64,000 bases of DNA from UBA10347 sp905182135 (lineage in GTDB: Bacteria > Actinomycetota > Acidimicrobiia > Acidimicrobiales > UBA10347), in NCBI GenBank assembly GCA_963925805.1, contig CAWUSE010000022.1, positions 1 to 64,000 on the forward strand. Direction: 5' to 3'. This document shows, piece by piece, positions 1-8,697 of the stretch. Each line of letters starts with the position of its first letter. Position 1 is the stretch's first letter. A model generated the notes under the pieces. The model made no database searches and was not told the DNA's origin. It was given only the letters and a program-made list of their open reading frames with translations. A program made the translations under genes and the position numbers.

Positions 1-1208
1 TCGCTCCGAGCGGTCTTGGTGTAGGAGTCCACCTCGGACCGGATGTCGTTTGCGTATTCCTCAGAGCGACTGCGCGTGGTCTGGGCGTACTCGTCTGTCT
101 CGGTACGGACTCGGCGAGCGTGATCGTCGGCTTCGCTGCGAGTTATCTCGGCCGCGGTGTGCGCTGATTCCCGCTGTTCTCGGATCTTATTTTGTGCATC
201 TTCGGTATCGATGGCGATGGACTCGCGGGCCTCGGCCAGCATGTCGTCGGCGCGCTTGGCAGCGTCATGGCGGATCGAGAGTGAACTCTCGTGCGCCTGG
301 CGCAGGATGCCTTCGATCTGATCGCCAAGGACCTTGAAATCGTTGTCGACGAAGGGCGAGTCGACTGGGGGGTCGTGATCGTCGAGCGCCGACACCTGTG
401 CAGCTGTTAGTTCTTGCGCCGCTTCGGCCTCGGTGTCCACTACTTGTTCGGCGGCTTCAGCGGTAGCTTCGTCATGATCCGCAGGTTTGGTTGCGTCAGC
501 TTGAGTCATATCTTCTTCAATTTTTGCGTCTTCGACGTCAGGCACGTCGATGCGTGGGGCGTTGAACGATGGCAGGTCGATTGATGGTGCTTCGATGCCA
601 GGCACGTCGATGCTTGGACCCTCGATGCTTGGACTTTCAACACTCGGGCTGTCGAACGATGGCACGTCGATTGACTGCATAAAGATTGTTGGAACCTCGC
701 CAGTTGGCAGGCCAGCTTCGACACTTGGAATGTCGATCTTGGGAACCAAGGATTCAGCAGACGGGGCTTTGATGCGAACGGTGTCGCCACCAGAGGGGGC
801 CAGGTCGGCGCTTGCTTCTCGCATACGCTCGCTCATCGGCAACACTGCTTCGACAGGCGCTGGTGTGTTGCCACTGGGGAGATCCGGTAGAGGCCGAACC
901 GTAGTCTGGCTCGGCGCGGTCTCGTCGCTCGGACCGCCTTCGAGTTCGTTGGCAAGTTGGCTCAGGAACGCTCGGACTTCTTCTCGGTCAAGACCCCGCC
1001 ATACGATGTCAAACTCGTGGATCCGGATTGCATCTGGCTGGACGTCATCAGGAAGCGCTGACGGCAGGTTGGTGTTGCTGCCCGCTGCTTCGACAGCAAG
1101 AGCGATGCGCCCCAAATAGGCGGCGACTGCGCTCTTCTGATACCCGCGGAGGCTTGAATCGAATTCGTCGGCTTTCGAGAAAAGCAGGTCGGGGTCGAAC
1201 AGCGTCAT
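1..1208 (-). CDS. DivIVA-domain coiled-coil protein, C-terminus beyond window
   Basis: The frame is open for 402 codons from ATG at the right end to the left window edge, with a GGAG ribosome site about 10 bases upstream. Two DivIVA-like N-terminal motifs are visible, residues 16-40 (FDSSLRGYQKSAV start) and 66-90 (FDIVWRGLDREEV). Then come a Pro/Ser/Asp low-complexity repeat (about 156-226), an acidic Ala/Glu stretch (235-275), and a long charged coiled coil rich in Ala, Glu, Arg and Asp from about 290 to the edge. DivIVA proteins sit on curved membrane at poles or septa and recruit growth machinery, so a role in polar growth or division is inferred. The double motif and the repeat linker are unusual. 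The family assignment rests on motif reading only. Confidence 0.72.
   Translation of the reverse strand, partial: MTLFDPDLLFSKADEFDSSLRGYQKSAVAAYLGRIALAVEAAGSNTNLPSALPDDVQPDAIRIHEFDIVWRGLDREEVRAFLSQLANELEGGPSDETAPSQTTVRPLPDLPSGNTPAPVEAVLPMSERMREASADLAPSGGDTVRIKAPSAESLVPKIDIPSVEAGLPTGEVPTIFMQSIDVPSFDSPSVESPSIEGPSIDVPGIEAPSIDLPSFNAPRIDVPDVEDAKIEEDMTQADATKPADHDEATAEAAEQVVDTEAEAAQELTAAQVSALDDHDPPVDSPFVDNDFKVLGDQIEGILRQAHESSLSIRHDAAKRADDMLAEARESIAIDTEDAQNKIREQRESAHTAAEITRSEADDHARRVRTETDEYAQTTRSRSEEYANDIRSEVDSYTKTARS
531..743 (-). repeat. Imperfect Pro-Ser-Ile-Asp/Glu repeat in the DivIVA-like protein
   Basis: About ten degenerate 5-6 residue units of the type [ILV]-P-S-[IFV]-[DEN] (for example SIDVPSFDSPSVE, SIEGPSIDVPGIE) run through residues 156-226. 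At DNA level the units keep recurring blocks such as gcacgtcgat and cgatggca, so the tract probably grew by slippage or unequal exchange. It links the DivIVA motifs to the coiled coil. Confidence 0.7.
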
Positions 1209-1390
1209 GAAGGGTATCTCCGCAAAGGGCGTGACAAAAAGGTGATCGTCGCCCGAGAGAGACGACCCAACGAACCAAAATCCTAGTCCGCAGCGTGGAA
1301 GAGGGCGTGAACCCGCAATCGGAAAGTTGTCTGGGTGATACGTCAGCATTGCGACAGGCAGCAATGGCGACACGTGTGTGTTCCAGTTAG

Positions 1391-1462
1391 AGCGGGTGAA
1401 GGGAGTCGAACCCTCATCATCAGCTTGGAAGGCTGAGGTTCTAGCCATTGAACTACACCCGC
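1391..1462 (-). tRNA. tRNA-Gly (anticodon TCC)
   Basis: The minus strand folds as a 72-base cloverleaf: 7-bp acceptor GCGGGTG/CACCCGC with discriminator T, anticodon stem TCAGC/GCTGA around loop CTTCCAA giving anticodon TCC, and a T arm GAGGG-TTCGACT-CCCTT. The 3' CCA is not encoded. It would read GGA and GGG codons. Confidence 0.95.
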
Positions 1463-1795
1463 TAGCGAGAGAGAGCCTACCGGGTAAGGCCGGGGCAACG
1501 TTGCAGTGGTTCGTTTCGAGCACCGTGGCCGATACAGCACCGACAACCGAACCGAAGCACGGGGTGGATTGCTGACCGAATGCGCTGATTTAGCCGGTAA
1601 CTCATGAGACGGGTAACGAGCTTTGCGCTGGGCACATGGACGTTTGGTGTCCGAACACACAGTCGGCCACTCGAGGGAAGCCAAAACCTGGCGGAGCGAG
1701 TGATCCGGACTGGTGGTGTGGTTGGAGTGGCGGGGATCGTGGGGTGGGTAGGAGAAAACAGGATTGGGAGCGGAGCGAGTGATCCGGAGTACCCC
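1463..1795. other. Gene-free stretch upstream of tig with an 18-bp direct repeat
   Basis: No coding frame is convincing here. An 18-base sequence starting cggagcgagtgatccgga occurs at 1692-1709 and again at 1771-1788, 79 bases apart, the second copy just before the tig promoter box. It could be a regulator site or a duplication scar. Confidence 0.5.
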
Positions 1796-1801
1796 TACAC
1801 T
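1796..1801 (+). promoter_or_regulatory. -10 box TACACT of tig (leaderless layout)
   Basis: TACACT ends 7 bases before the GTG start of tig, and there is no Shine-Dalgarno sequence. Transcription would begin at or next to the start codon. Confidence 0.55.
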
Positions 1802-1808
1802 CACGCCA

Positions 1809-3185
1809 GTGAAGACCACCGTTGAGGAACTCGACGACAACAAAGTGAAGTTGTCAGTCGAAGTTGAAGCTGCAGAGTTCGAAGTTGAGGTCGAAAAGGC
1901 CTTCAAGAAGATTGGGCGCGATGTCAATCTGCCTGGCTTTCGAAAGGGAAAGGCCCCCCGTAAGGTGCTTGAGGCGCGTTTCGGTAGTGGCATGGCCCGC
2001 GGCCAGGCGCTTGAGGACAGCATCCCGGACTATTTCTTGACCGCCATCGGCGGCCACGAAATCGACATGATCGGTCCCCCTGAGTACGACGTCACAGGAG
2101 GGATGGAAGACGGCGACCTGATGTTCGATGCTGTCGTCGACGTGCGGCCTGCGGTTGAGATCGCTGATTACGGCAGCATCACGATCGAAATCCCAGCGCC
2201 GTCACCAACCGATGACGAGATCCAAGAACGTATCGATAGCTTCCTCGGACAGTTCGGTGAGCTCGCCTCGGTTGAGCGCGAAGCCGCAGATGGCGACACC
2301 GTCACCATGGACATTGTGACCATGCACGGCGACGAAGAAGTCGAAGGGCTCACCGCAGGCGACTATTCCTACAAGGTTGGCTCTGGCGGTCTAGTCCCTG
2401 AACTGGACGACAACCTTCGGGGAATCAGCATCGGCGACTCGGTCGAGTTTGACGCTGACCATCCGGACCCAGAAGAAGACGGCCAGCTCAGTTTTGTGAT
2501 TAAGGTCAAAGACGTCCAAGAACAGGTACTGCCTGACTTGACTGATGAGGTTGTCGCTAATGCCACCGACTTCGCGACTGCCGATGAATGGCGCTCCAAC
2601 CTCGTAGACGAAATGACGAACGGTAAAGCGACGCAGTCGAACAATCTGTGGCGTGAAAAAGCGGCGGAGGAACTTGGTGCGCTTGTAGACGAAGATCCGC
2701 CAGCAGCGCTCGTCGACACCGAGGTCCGTAATCAGGTTGAGGACATGGCCCGGCGCCTGCAACAGATGGGTATCGGCTTCGAGCAGTACATGCAGATGAC
2801 CGGCACCAGTGTCGACGACATGTTCGAGCAGATGCGCGAACCTGCGACTGCGTCGGTCAAGGTCGACCAGGCTCTTCGGGCGCTCGCTGCGGCTGAAGGC
2901 CTCAACGCAACCGATGACGACCTCGATGCTGAGTTTGCTGACCTTTCTGAGGGAACCGGCATGTCGCTCGAGGAACTGAAGACGCAGATCTCTACCAAGA
3001 ACCAGCTCATGCTGATGAAGGCTGACATCTCCAAGCGTAAGGCTGTCGACTGGCTGCTCGAACGAGTCGAAGTAGTTGACGAAGATGGGAACACCATCGA
3101 CAAAGATGCGTTAGAACTGGCAGCGCAGCCACCAGAGCAAGACGACGATGCGAACGACGACGACGACCACGCCGAAGAAGAGTAG
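1809..3185 (+). CDS. tig: Trigger factor, ribosome-associated chaperone
   Basis: Peptidyl-prolyl isomerase and holdase that binds the ribosome exit tunnel and shields nascent chains. The ribosome-binding signature GFRKGKAP is at residues 43-50. The FKBP-like domain follows (about 155-245, with DGDTVTMDIVTMHGDEEVEG), then the helical C-terminal arms. The protein ends in an acidic tail rich in Asp and Glu. Length, 458 residues, is normal. The GTG start was chosen because the protein then begins at the conserved N-terminus (VKTTVEEL) and a -10 box lies 7 bases upstream; an ATG 15 codons earlier would add non-conserved residues. clpP follows after 12 bases, so tig and clpP are probably co-transcribed, as in many bacteria. 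Confidence 0.95.
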   Translation: MKTTVEELDDNKVKLSVEVEAAEFEVEVEKAFKKIGRDVNLPGFRKGKAPRKVLEARFGSGMARGQALEDSIPDYFLTAIGGHEIDMIGPPEYDVTGGMEDGDLMFDAVVDVRPAVEIADYGSITIEIPAPSPTDDEIQERIDSFLGQFGELASVEREAADGDTVTMDIVTMHGDEEVEGLTAGDYSYKVGSGGLVPELDDNLRGISIGDSVEFDADHPDPEEDGQLSFVIKVKDVQEQVLPDLTDEVVANATDFATADEWRSNLVDEMTNGKATQSNNLWREKAAEELGALVDEDPPAALVDTEVRNQVEDMARRLQQMGIGFEQYMQMTGTSVDDMFEQMREPATASVKVDQALRALAAAEGLNATDDDLDAEFADLSEGTGMSLEELKTQISTKNQLMLMKADISKRKAVDWLLERVEVVDEDGNTIDKDALELAAQPPEQDDDANDDDDHAEEE

Positions 3186-3197
3186 GAAGTAACGCAT

Positions 3198-3839
3198 ATG
3201 AACACGGTTAACCCCCGCAACTACATGGTCCCGAGTGTTATCGAGCAGACCAACCGCGGCGAGCGAGCGTACGACCTGTACAGCAAGCTGCTCAAAGAGA
3301 ACATCATCTTCCTGGGAACGCCAATCGATGACACGATCGCGAACCTGGTGTGCGCTCAGTTGTTGCACCTCGAGAGCGAGAATCCTGACCGAGACATCAA
3401 CCTGTACATCAACAGCCCGGGCGGCGACATCAACGCTCTGTTCGCGATCTACGACACGATGTCGTACATCAAGCCTGATATCACAACGATCTGCTTCGGT
3501 CAGGCGGCAAGTGCTGCGGCCGTTCTGCTAGCTGCTGGCGCTCCTGGTAAGCGTTTGGCGTTGCCGCACGCTCGAATCTTGATCCACCAGCCCTACGCCG
3601 GTGCTCAGGGGCAGGTTTCTGACCTGCAGATTGCCTCGGCCGAGATCCAACGCATGAAGCGCTCACTCGAAGAGATTCTGGCTGGACACACTGGCCAGAA
3701 CGTCGACAAAATTAGCACCGACACCGACCGCGACTTCGTGATGACTGCTCAAGAAGCCAAGGACTACGGCATCATCGACGAGGTCATCGACACCCGTAAC
3801 GCGGTTGACAGTTCAGGAGCCATCAAGGGCGTCGACTGA
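3198..3839 (+). CDS. clpP: ATP-dependent Clp protease proteolytic subunit
   Basis: Serine peptidase subunit that forms the tetradecameric barrel fed by ClpX or ClpC. The catalytic triad is readable as Ser105 (GQAASAA), His130 (LIHQP) and Asp179 (DTDRDF), with the spacing of E. coli ClpP. The 213 residues match the family length. A GGAAG ribosome site lies about 9 bases before ATG. It sits between tig and clpX in the usual order. Only one clpP copy is in the window, although actinobacteria commonly have two. Confidence 0.96.
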   Translation: MNTVNPRNYMVPSVIEQTNRGERAYDLYSKLLKENIIFLGTPIDDTIANLVCAQLLHLESENPDRDINLYINSPGGDINALFAIYDTMSYIKPDITTICFGQAASAAAVLLAAGAPGKRLALPHARILIHQPYAGAQGQVSDLQIASAEIQRMKRSLEEILAGHTGQNVDKISTDTDRDFVMTAQEAKDYGIIDEVIDTRNAVDSSGAIKGVD

Positions 3840-3875
3840 GATCACATACTCAGTTCGAATTTCTGACGCAACTCC

Positions 3876-3904
3876 CTGACTACGCCCGACGCGTCGCCTA
3901 ATAT
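3876..3904 (+). promoter_or_regulatory. Candidate clpX promoter (CTGACT-N17-TAATAT)
   Basis: A CTGACT -35-like element is spaced 17 bases from a TAATAT -10 element. A start near 3911 would give clpX a leader of about 65 bases, so clpX could be transcribed separately from clpP. Confidence 0.5.
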
Positions 3905-3924
3905 GGCCGCCAGGATGGAGTGGC

Positions 3925-3954
3925 CGAGGCGCAGAATGTGCCTTGGTCGCCTCG
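3925..3954 (+). promoter_or_regulatory. Leader hairpin upstream of clpX
   Basis: Inverted arms CGAGGCG and CGCCTCG (7 bp) enclose 16 bases and lie between the candidate promoter and the AGGGAGAAG ribosome site of clpX. There is no T-tract, so it is not a classical terminator. It may be an mRNA structure or a regulator-binding dyad. Confidence 0.4.
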
Positions 3955-3974
3955 ATTAGGGAGAAGAATCGCCG

Positions 3975-5231
3975 GTGGCGAAATTCGGAGACAGCGGGGA
4001 ACTGCTGAAATGCTCGTTCTGCGGTAAGTCGCAGAAACAGGTCAAGAAGCTTATTGCCGGCCCGGGTGTCTATATCTGTGACGAGTGCATCGATCTATGC
4101 AACGAGATCATCGAGGAAGAGCTTGCTGAGCCGGCAGAACTCGGCTTTGAAGAGCTGCCGAAACCGCGTGATATTAATGCATTCCTAGACGAGTACATCG
4201 TCGGGCAAGAGACCGCCAAGCGGATCATGTCGGTAGCCGTCTACAACCACTACAAGCGGGTTGAGATCGGCTCCAGCACCGACGACGTGGAGCTGGCGAA
4301 GTCGAACATCATGCTTATCGGGCCGACCGGTACAGGTAAGACGCTGATGGCGCAGACGTTGGCTCGCATGCTGAACGTGCCGTTTGCTATTGCCGATGCA
4401 ACGGCGTTAACTGAAGCCGGGTACGTCGGCGAAGACGTCGAGAACATCTTACTCAAGCTCGTGCAGGCCGCGGATTACGACGCCAAGCGGGCCGAGACCG
4501 GCATCATCTATATTGACGAAATCGACAAGATTGCTCGCAAGAGCGAGAATCCATCGATTACACGCGACGTCTCGGGCGAAGGCGTGCAGCAAGCGCTACT
4601 CAAGATCCTTGAAGGTACGACGGCGTCGGTTCCGCCTCAGGGCGGGCGCAAACATCCGCATCAAGAGTTCATCCAGATCGACACCACGAACATCCTGTTT
4701 ATCTGTGGTGGTGCGTTCGCTGGCCTCGAAGACATCGTCGAGAAGCGCATCGGGCGCGGTGGCGTCGGCTTTGGTGCCGACATTGTCGACCCGAACAAGA
4801 AGAACGTTGGCGAACTCTTCGACCAGGTTCAGCCCGAGGACCTGATCAAGTTCGGTCTGATTCCTGAATTTATTGGCCGGCTTCCTGTTATCGGCTCGGT
4901 TGCGAACCTGGACCAAGAAGCACTGATTCAGATTTTGACTGAGCCCAAGAATGCTCTGGTCAAGCAATACCAGAAGTATTTTGCGTTCGAGAACGCTGAG
5001 CTGGTGTTCACCGACGATGCGTTAGTAGCGATCGCTGAAGCGGCCCTCGAACGAGGGACGGGTGCCCGTGGCCTTCGCTCTATCCTCGAGGAAACCTTGC
5101 TCGACGTCATGTTCGATCTGCCAGGCGCCGAAGATATTGCGCGGGTCGAAGTCACCGCCGAGGCTGTCCATGGGACCAACCCTCCGCTGCTGCTCAGCGC
5201 CAAGGAACTCTCAAAGCGTGCCGCTAGCTAG
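3975..5231 (+). CDS. clpX: Clp protease ATP-binding subunit ClpX
   Basis: AAA+ unfoldase that selects substrates and threads them into ClpP. The N-terminal zinc-binding domain has Cys13, Cys16, Cys35 and Cys38. Walker A is GPTGTGKT at 116-123, Walker B is IYIDEID, the pore loop is GYVGED, and a ClpP-docking loop with VGF (RGGVGFGAD) replaces the usual IGF. At 418 residues it is of normal length. GTG start with an AGGGAGAAG ribosome site. It lies 135 bases after clpP with its own probable promoter and leader hairpin. Confidence 0.96.
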   Translation: MAKFGDSGELLKCSFCGKSQKQVKKLIAGPGVYICDECIDLCNEIIEEELAEPAELGFEELPKPRDINAFLDEYIVGQETAKRIMSVAVYNHYKRVEIGSSTDDVELAKSNIMLIGPTGTGKTLMAQTLARMLNVPFAIADATALTEAGYVGEDVENILLKLVQAADYDAKRAETGIIYIDEIDKIARKSENPSITRDVSGEGVQQALLKILEGTTASVPPQGGRKHPHQEFIQIDTTNILFICGGAFAGLEDIVEKRIGRGGVGFGADIVDPNKKNVGELFDQVQPEDLIKFGLIPEFIGRLPVIGSVANLDQEALIQILTEPKNALVKQYQKYFAFENAELVFTDDALVAIAEAALERGTGARGLRSILEETLLDVMFDLPGAEDIARVEVTAEAVHGTNPPLLLSAKELSKRAAS

Positions 5232-5373
5232 TTGGATAACCTGCCCCACCTCGTAGCTATTGGTTGAGAGTGGCGGGCGCTATGGCTCGACAAACCGGTT
5301 ATAGCTGTGCTCAATATTGCGAACGTCAGTTGCCGAAGACGCAGATTTGCAGCGCGGTTGCTCGGGTCGCAGC

Positions 5374-5379
5374 TAACGT
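5374..5379 (+). promoter_or_regulatory. -10 box TAACGT of folC
   Basis: TAACGT ends 9 bases before the folC ATG with no ribosome site between, consistent with a leaderless or near-leaderless transcript. Confidence 0.4.
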
Positions 5380-5388
5380 GCTGCGCTG

Positions 5389-6693
5389 ATGACTCTTGAA
5401 CGTGAACTGCGTTGGCTCGACGCGCAGGTGAGCCTTGAAGCCATGGGCCTCCCAAAGGCCGGGGCGACCGAGGGGTTGGACAACGCTCCGATTCGAGCGC
5501 TGCTACAACTCTTGGGTGATCCTCACCTGGATGCGCCAGTAATCCATCTCACTGGCACGAATGGTAAGGGCTCGACTGCCCACATGATCTCGTTAATTTT
5601 GCGTGAGCACGGTCTGCGAGTCGGCACTTATGGAAGCCCGCACGTCAGTGTGATCAACGAACGGATTCAGATCGATGTAGAGCCGTTGACCGACGACGAG
5701 TTCGCTGACGCGCTTGAAGTCGTCCGCCTTGCTGCCGAACATGGTGACGTAGATGCGTCCTGGTTCGATCTTGTAACGGCAACGGCCTTTCGTGCCTTCA
5801 GCGATGCTGCAGTGGACGTGATGGTCATCGAGGTCGGGATGCTCGGCCGGTACGACTCGACAAACGTGGTCGACGGTGTCGTAGCGGTGGTGACCAACAT
5901 CAGCAAGGATCACACCGACGGAGCCGACGGGTGGCGCGAAGCCATAGCATCAGAGAAGGCGGGCATCGTGAAGCCTGGCACGACGCTGGTGTTGGGCGAT
6001 ATTGACGATGACCTCCACCATTATTTTGAAGCCGAGAACCCAGGGAGCGTCCTGCGGTTCGGCCCCCAAATCGAGCTGACGTCGAACGCGCTCGGGGTCG
6101 GCGGCCGAGTTATCGACTTGCGGACCCAACGAGATGTTTACGACGCTGTCATGGTCTCGCTGCACGGCCGTCATCAGGGTGTGAACGCTGCGTTAGCTAT
6201 CGCCGCAGCCGAAGCCTTCTTGGATGCCCCCCTCGAGCGTGACCATCTCGATGCGGCAATGGGCCAAGCAGCGATGCGCGGTCGGTTCGAAATTTTGGCT
6301 GCGGATCCCATCATCGTGATCGACGGGGCGCACAATCCACAGGGCGCTCGTACTGCGGCACGAACCTTCGCTGAAGCGTTCACGCCGTTCGGCCAACGCA
6401 TGCTGATTGTCGGCATGATGGAGGAGAAAGACCCCGTCGAGATGCTTCAGGCACTGGACGCGACCTCGGCTGAGATCGTGATTTGTTGTGAGCCGGACTG
6501 GCCGCGAGCGATGTCAGCAACCAAGTTGGCCGAGGCGGCCCGGTCATTGGGTATCGAACCCGAGGTCGCAGCGATCCCGTCTGATGCGATTGAGCTGGCG
6601 CTGTCATTTGCGACCGAAGGCGATGCCATCATGGCGGTTGGATCGTTGTATGTAGCGGGCGCGATTCGTGACCGCATTCTGGCTGAGCGCTGA
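5389..6693 (+). CDS. folC: Folylpolyglutamate synthase / dihydrofolate synthase
   Basis: Mur-ligase-fold enzyme that adds glutamate to dihydropteroate (making dihydrofolate) and extends folate polyglutamate tails using ATP. The P-loop GTNGKGS lies at 56-62, the central-domain motif with the ligated Lys/His region around SKDHTDG, and the C-terminal domain opens with VIDGAHNPQGA. Length, 434 residues, is typical. It follows clpX by 157 bases but has its own promoter-like box. Cytoplasmic, one-carbon metabolism. Whether it is bifunctional or only FPGS cannot be decided from the sequence. Confidence 0.92.
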   Translation: MTLERELRWLDAQVSLEAMGLPKAGATEGLDNAPIRALLQLLGDPHLDAPVIHLTGTNGKGSTAHMISLILREHGLRVGTYGSPHVSVINERIQIDVEPLTDDEFADALEVVRLAAEHGDVDASWFDLVTATAFRAFSDAAVDVMVIEVGMLGRYDSTNVVDGVVAVVTNISKDHTDGADGWREAIASEKAGIVKPGTTLVLGDIDDDLHHYFEAENPGSVLRFGPQIELTSNALGVGGRVIDLRTQRDVYDAVMVSLHGRHQGVNAALAIAAAEAFLDAPLERDHLDAAMGQAAMRGRFEILAADPIIVIDGAHNPQGARTAARTFAEAFTPFGQRMLIVGMMEEKDPVEMLQALDATSAEIVICCEPDWPRAMSATKLAEAARSLGIEPEVAAIPSDAIELALSFATEGDAIMAVGSLYVAGAIRDRILAER

Positions 6694-6802
6694 CCGCTCG
6701 AAAAGCAAGATCTTGAAGGTGTTCCACGCGAGAGTCGTCGCCTGAGATCCAACGCTCTGACCATCGGACACCCACGATGATCAACAGTTGTCGAACAGCG
6801 AC

Positions 6803-6808
6803 CATACT
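6803..6808 (+). promoter_or_regulatory. -10-like box CATACT before the acyl-CoA-dehydrogenase-like gene
   Basis: CATACT ends 6 bases before the ATG chosen for the next gene, in the same layout as the other leaderless starts of this window. Confidence 0.35.
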
Positions 6809-6814
6809 CTGACC

Positions 6815-7747
6815 ATGTCTATGACAACGAGTGAGGTGCTGTCGGCATTGTTCGCTATGCCCGAGGCGAGTAGCGGTGATGACATGGCCGCGTTTCTCAA
6901 GCGGCATGGACCGCCGCCCGAAGGCGAGGAAGGTGAGGACCCGTTTCGCCGCATCATGAGGGTCGCTACGCGGTCAGAGCGGCGTGGGACTGCCTCAATC
7001 GCTGGACATCAAGCTGCGATCCGACGACTGTTTCCGGCGACACCGCCTGACGCAATCTGCGCGTTCTGCATAAGCGAAGATCGTGGTCCGCATCCAAAAT
7101 ATATTGCTACGTCATTAGTCGATGGCTCAACCGGCCTCCGTCTGAATGGCACGAAGCGCTGGGGCTCGGTGGCGCCCGACGCGGATCTGCTCTATGTCGC
7201 AGCATCCATCGGGCGCGACGGCGACCGTAATGAATTGCGGATGATCGCTCTTCCTGCGGACCGAACCGGCGTGACTTTCGATCTGGATCCATATGTCGGC
7301 TATGGGCCCGAGATTCGTATTGCAGACATCGCATTCGATGATGTCCAGGTTCAACCCAGCGAGGTGATGCAAGGCGATGCTTACCTCAGCTACATCAAGC
7401 CGTTTCGTCTTATCGAAGATGTTTACAACACTGTTGGCACCCAGATTGGCATGTTTCGGCTCGGTACCGAGCATGGCTGGGAAGACGAGCAACTTGAGAC
7501 GCTTGTGGCTCTAATCAGCCAGGCGGCGGCTGTGTCTAGCACCGATATGGCGAGTCCTGAGGCGATCCTGTTACTGACCGCCTATTTGCGGTCATCGGGC
7601 GAGTTCTGGGCCAACATCTGGCAGTCGTGGCCCAATGCGCCCGCTGGGGTCGTCGCGAAGTGGAGCCCTGAGCGAAGTTTGCTCGGTGTCGCGGAGCGAG
7701 CACGCGAGACCCGCCGCCAAACCGCATGGGCCGAGTTGCGGCCATAG
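6815..7747 (+). CDS. Acyl-CoA dehydrogenase-like protein, shortened
   Basis: The middle beta-domain of acyl-CoA dehydrogenases is recognisable around residues 85-170: SEDRG, LNGTKRWGSVAPDADLLYVAA, then the stretch ending IADIAFDDVQVQPSEVM. The 310-residue protein is about 70 shorter than a full dehydrogenase, and I see no clear catalytic Glu/Arg in its helical C-terminal part. It may be a non-catalytic relative or an enzyme acting on an unusual substrate. ATG 6815 was preferred over an upstream TTG because of the promoter box 6 bases before it; another ATG lies two codons on. It stands alone between folC and ndk. Confidence 0.6.
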   Translation: MSMTTSEVLSALFAMPEASSGDDMAAFLKRHGPPPEGEEGEDPFRRIMRVATRSERRGTASIAGHQAAIRRLFPATPPDAICAFCISEDRGPHPKYIATSLVDGSTGLRLNGTKRWGSVAPDADLLYVAASIGRDGDRNELRMIALPADRTGVTFDLDPYVGYGPEIRIADIAFDDVQVQPSEVMQGDAYLSYIKPFRLIEDVYNTVGTQIGMFRLGTEHGWEDEQLETLVALISQAAAVSSTDMASPEAILLLTAYLRSSGEFWANIWQSWPNAPAGVVAKWSPERSLLGVAERARETRRQTAWAELRP

Positions 7748-7984
7748 GGTTGGCCAAGGAGCGTTTCGGTTACATCTACGCGTGGCCCCAGAGCATTCCG
7801 CAAGGGCGCAGCAGTTCTTCTGGCTTTCGCTGTGGCGCCCACTTCTGTGTCGGGTAGCGCTTGGCGACCTTTAACGATAAGCACCCAGTAGTAGTGTTGG
7901 ATTTGATCAGGTTGTGGGCGTCACCAATAAGAAAACGTTCTGCGTTCGGCTCTGAGATGGGTTTGATGTCGGGCATCGAGGAAA

Positions 7985-8416
7985 ATGACCGATAAATTAG
8001 CCCATGTGAATCGCACCCTTGTTCTCTGTAAACCTGATGCCGTCGAACGCCGCCTCGTCGGCGAAGTCGTCCGTCGTTTCGAAACCAAAGGCCTGTCGGT
8101 CGTTGCCATGCGCATGCTGACCATCGATGCCGATCTGGCTGGCCGGCACTATGTCGAACATGCAGGCAAGCCGTTCTACGATGGACTCGTCGAGTTCATT
8201 GGCCGTTCGCCAGCCGTTGCTCTGGTGCTGGAAGGCACCGAGGACACCTGGTCCATGGTTCGGAACCTGATGGGTGCCACGAACCCAGCCGAAGCCGCTC
8301 CGGGCACGATTCGCGGCGACCTCGGGACGTTGTTCACGGAGAACCTTGTACATGGTTCTGATTCGGCTGATTCGGCAGCCCGCGAGATAGCACTGTTCTT
8401 TCCCGAATTGGGCTGA
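7985..8416 (+). CDS. ndk: Nucleoside diphosphate kinase
   Basis: Transfers the gamma-phosphate of NTPs to NDPs through a phosphohistidine. The active-site His123 is in NLVHGSDS, and the N-terminal NRTLVLCKPDAVER is the family hallmark. 143 residues, normal size. A GAGGA ribosome site precedes ATG. The 237 bases upstream of it hold no gene I can support. It is transcribed toward the mre operon, with a terminator-like hairpin in between. Confidence 0.96.
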   Translation: MTDKLAHVNRTLVLCKPDAVERRLVGEVVRRFETKGLSVVAMRMLTIDADLAGRHYVEHAGKPFYDGLVEFIGRSPAVALVLEGTEDTWSMVRNLMGATNPAEAAPGTIRGDLGTLFTENLVHGSDSADSAAREIALFFPELG

Positions 8417-8433
8417 ACGCCACGACTCTGGTG

Positions 8434-8490
8434 ACCGAAGTCGGTGTTGACCCAACTTGAGGGTGGGCGCTGGCTTCGGTTTTGTTGTTT
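8434..8490 (+). terminator. Terminator-like structure after ndk
   Basis: Arms ACCGAAG and CTTCGGT with a small inner pairing (ACCC/GGGT) are followed by a T-rich run tttgttgttt. The loop is long, so this is a moderate call. Confidence 0.45.
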
Positions 8491-8697
8491 TCGGACCGGC
8501 GTCATGCAGCGCGGGCCGGAGTGCTGTAGGGCGCGACCCCGGTGTCAAAGTTGCTATTGCGGAAGCCGCGGCTAATGAGGCAAGACTTTTTGCGGCTTCT
8601 TTACACAAGAGACATATCCTGACAAAGTGTCCATAGATGACTCTGCTGATGCGCTCAGACTGGGTTCGTCCACTATTGTCCATCAAGCGGTTGACCG

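Noticed and set aside
550..1119. 189-codon plus-strand frame, Gly/Ser/Leu-rich with repeats
   Set aside because: It is the antisense shadow of the DivIVA-like gene; its repeats mirror the Pro-Ser-Ile-Asp tract and there is no ribosome site.
7776..7976. 66-codon minus-strand frame between the acyl-CoA-dehydrogenase-like gene and ndk
   Set aside because: Codons look reasonable, but there is no ribosome site, promoter box or recognised family; left unannotated.
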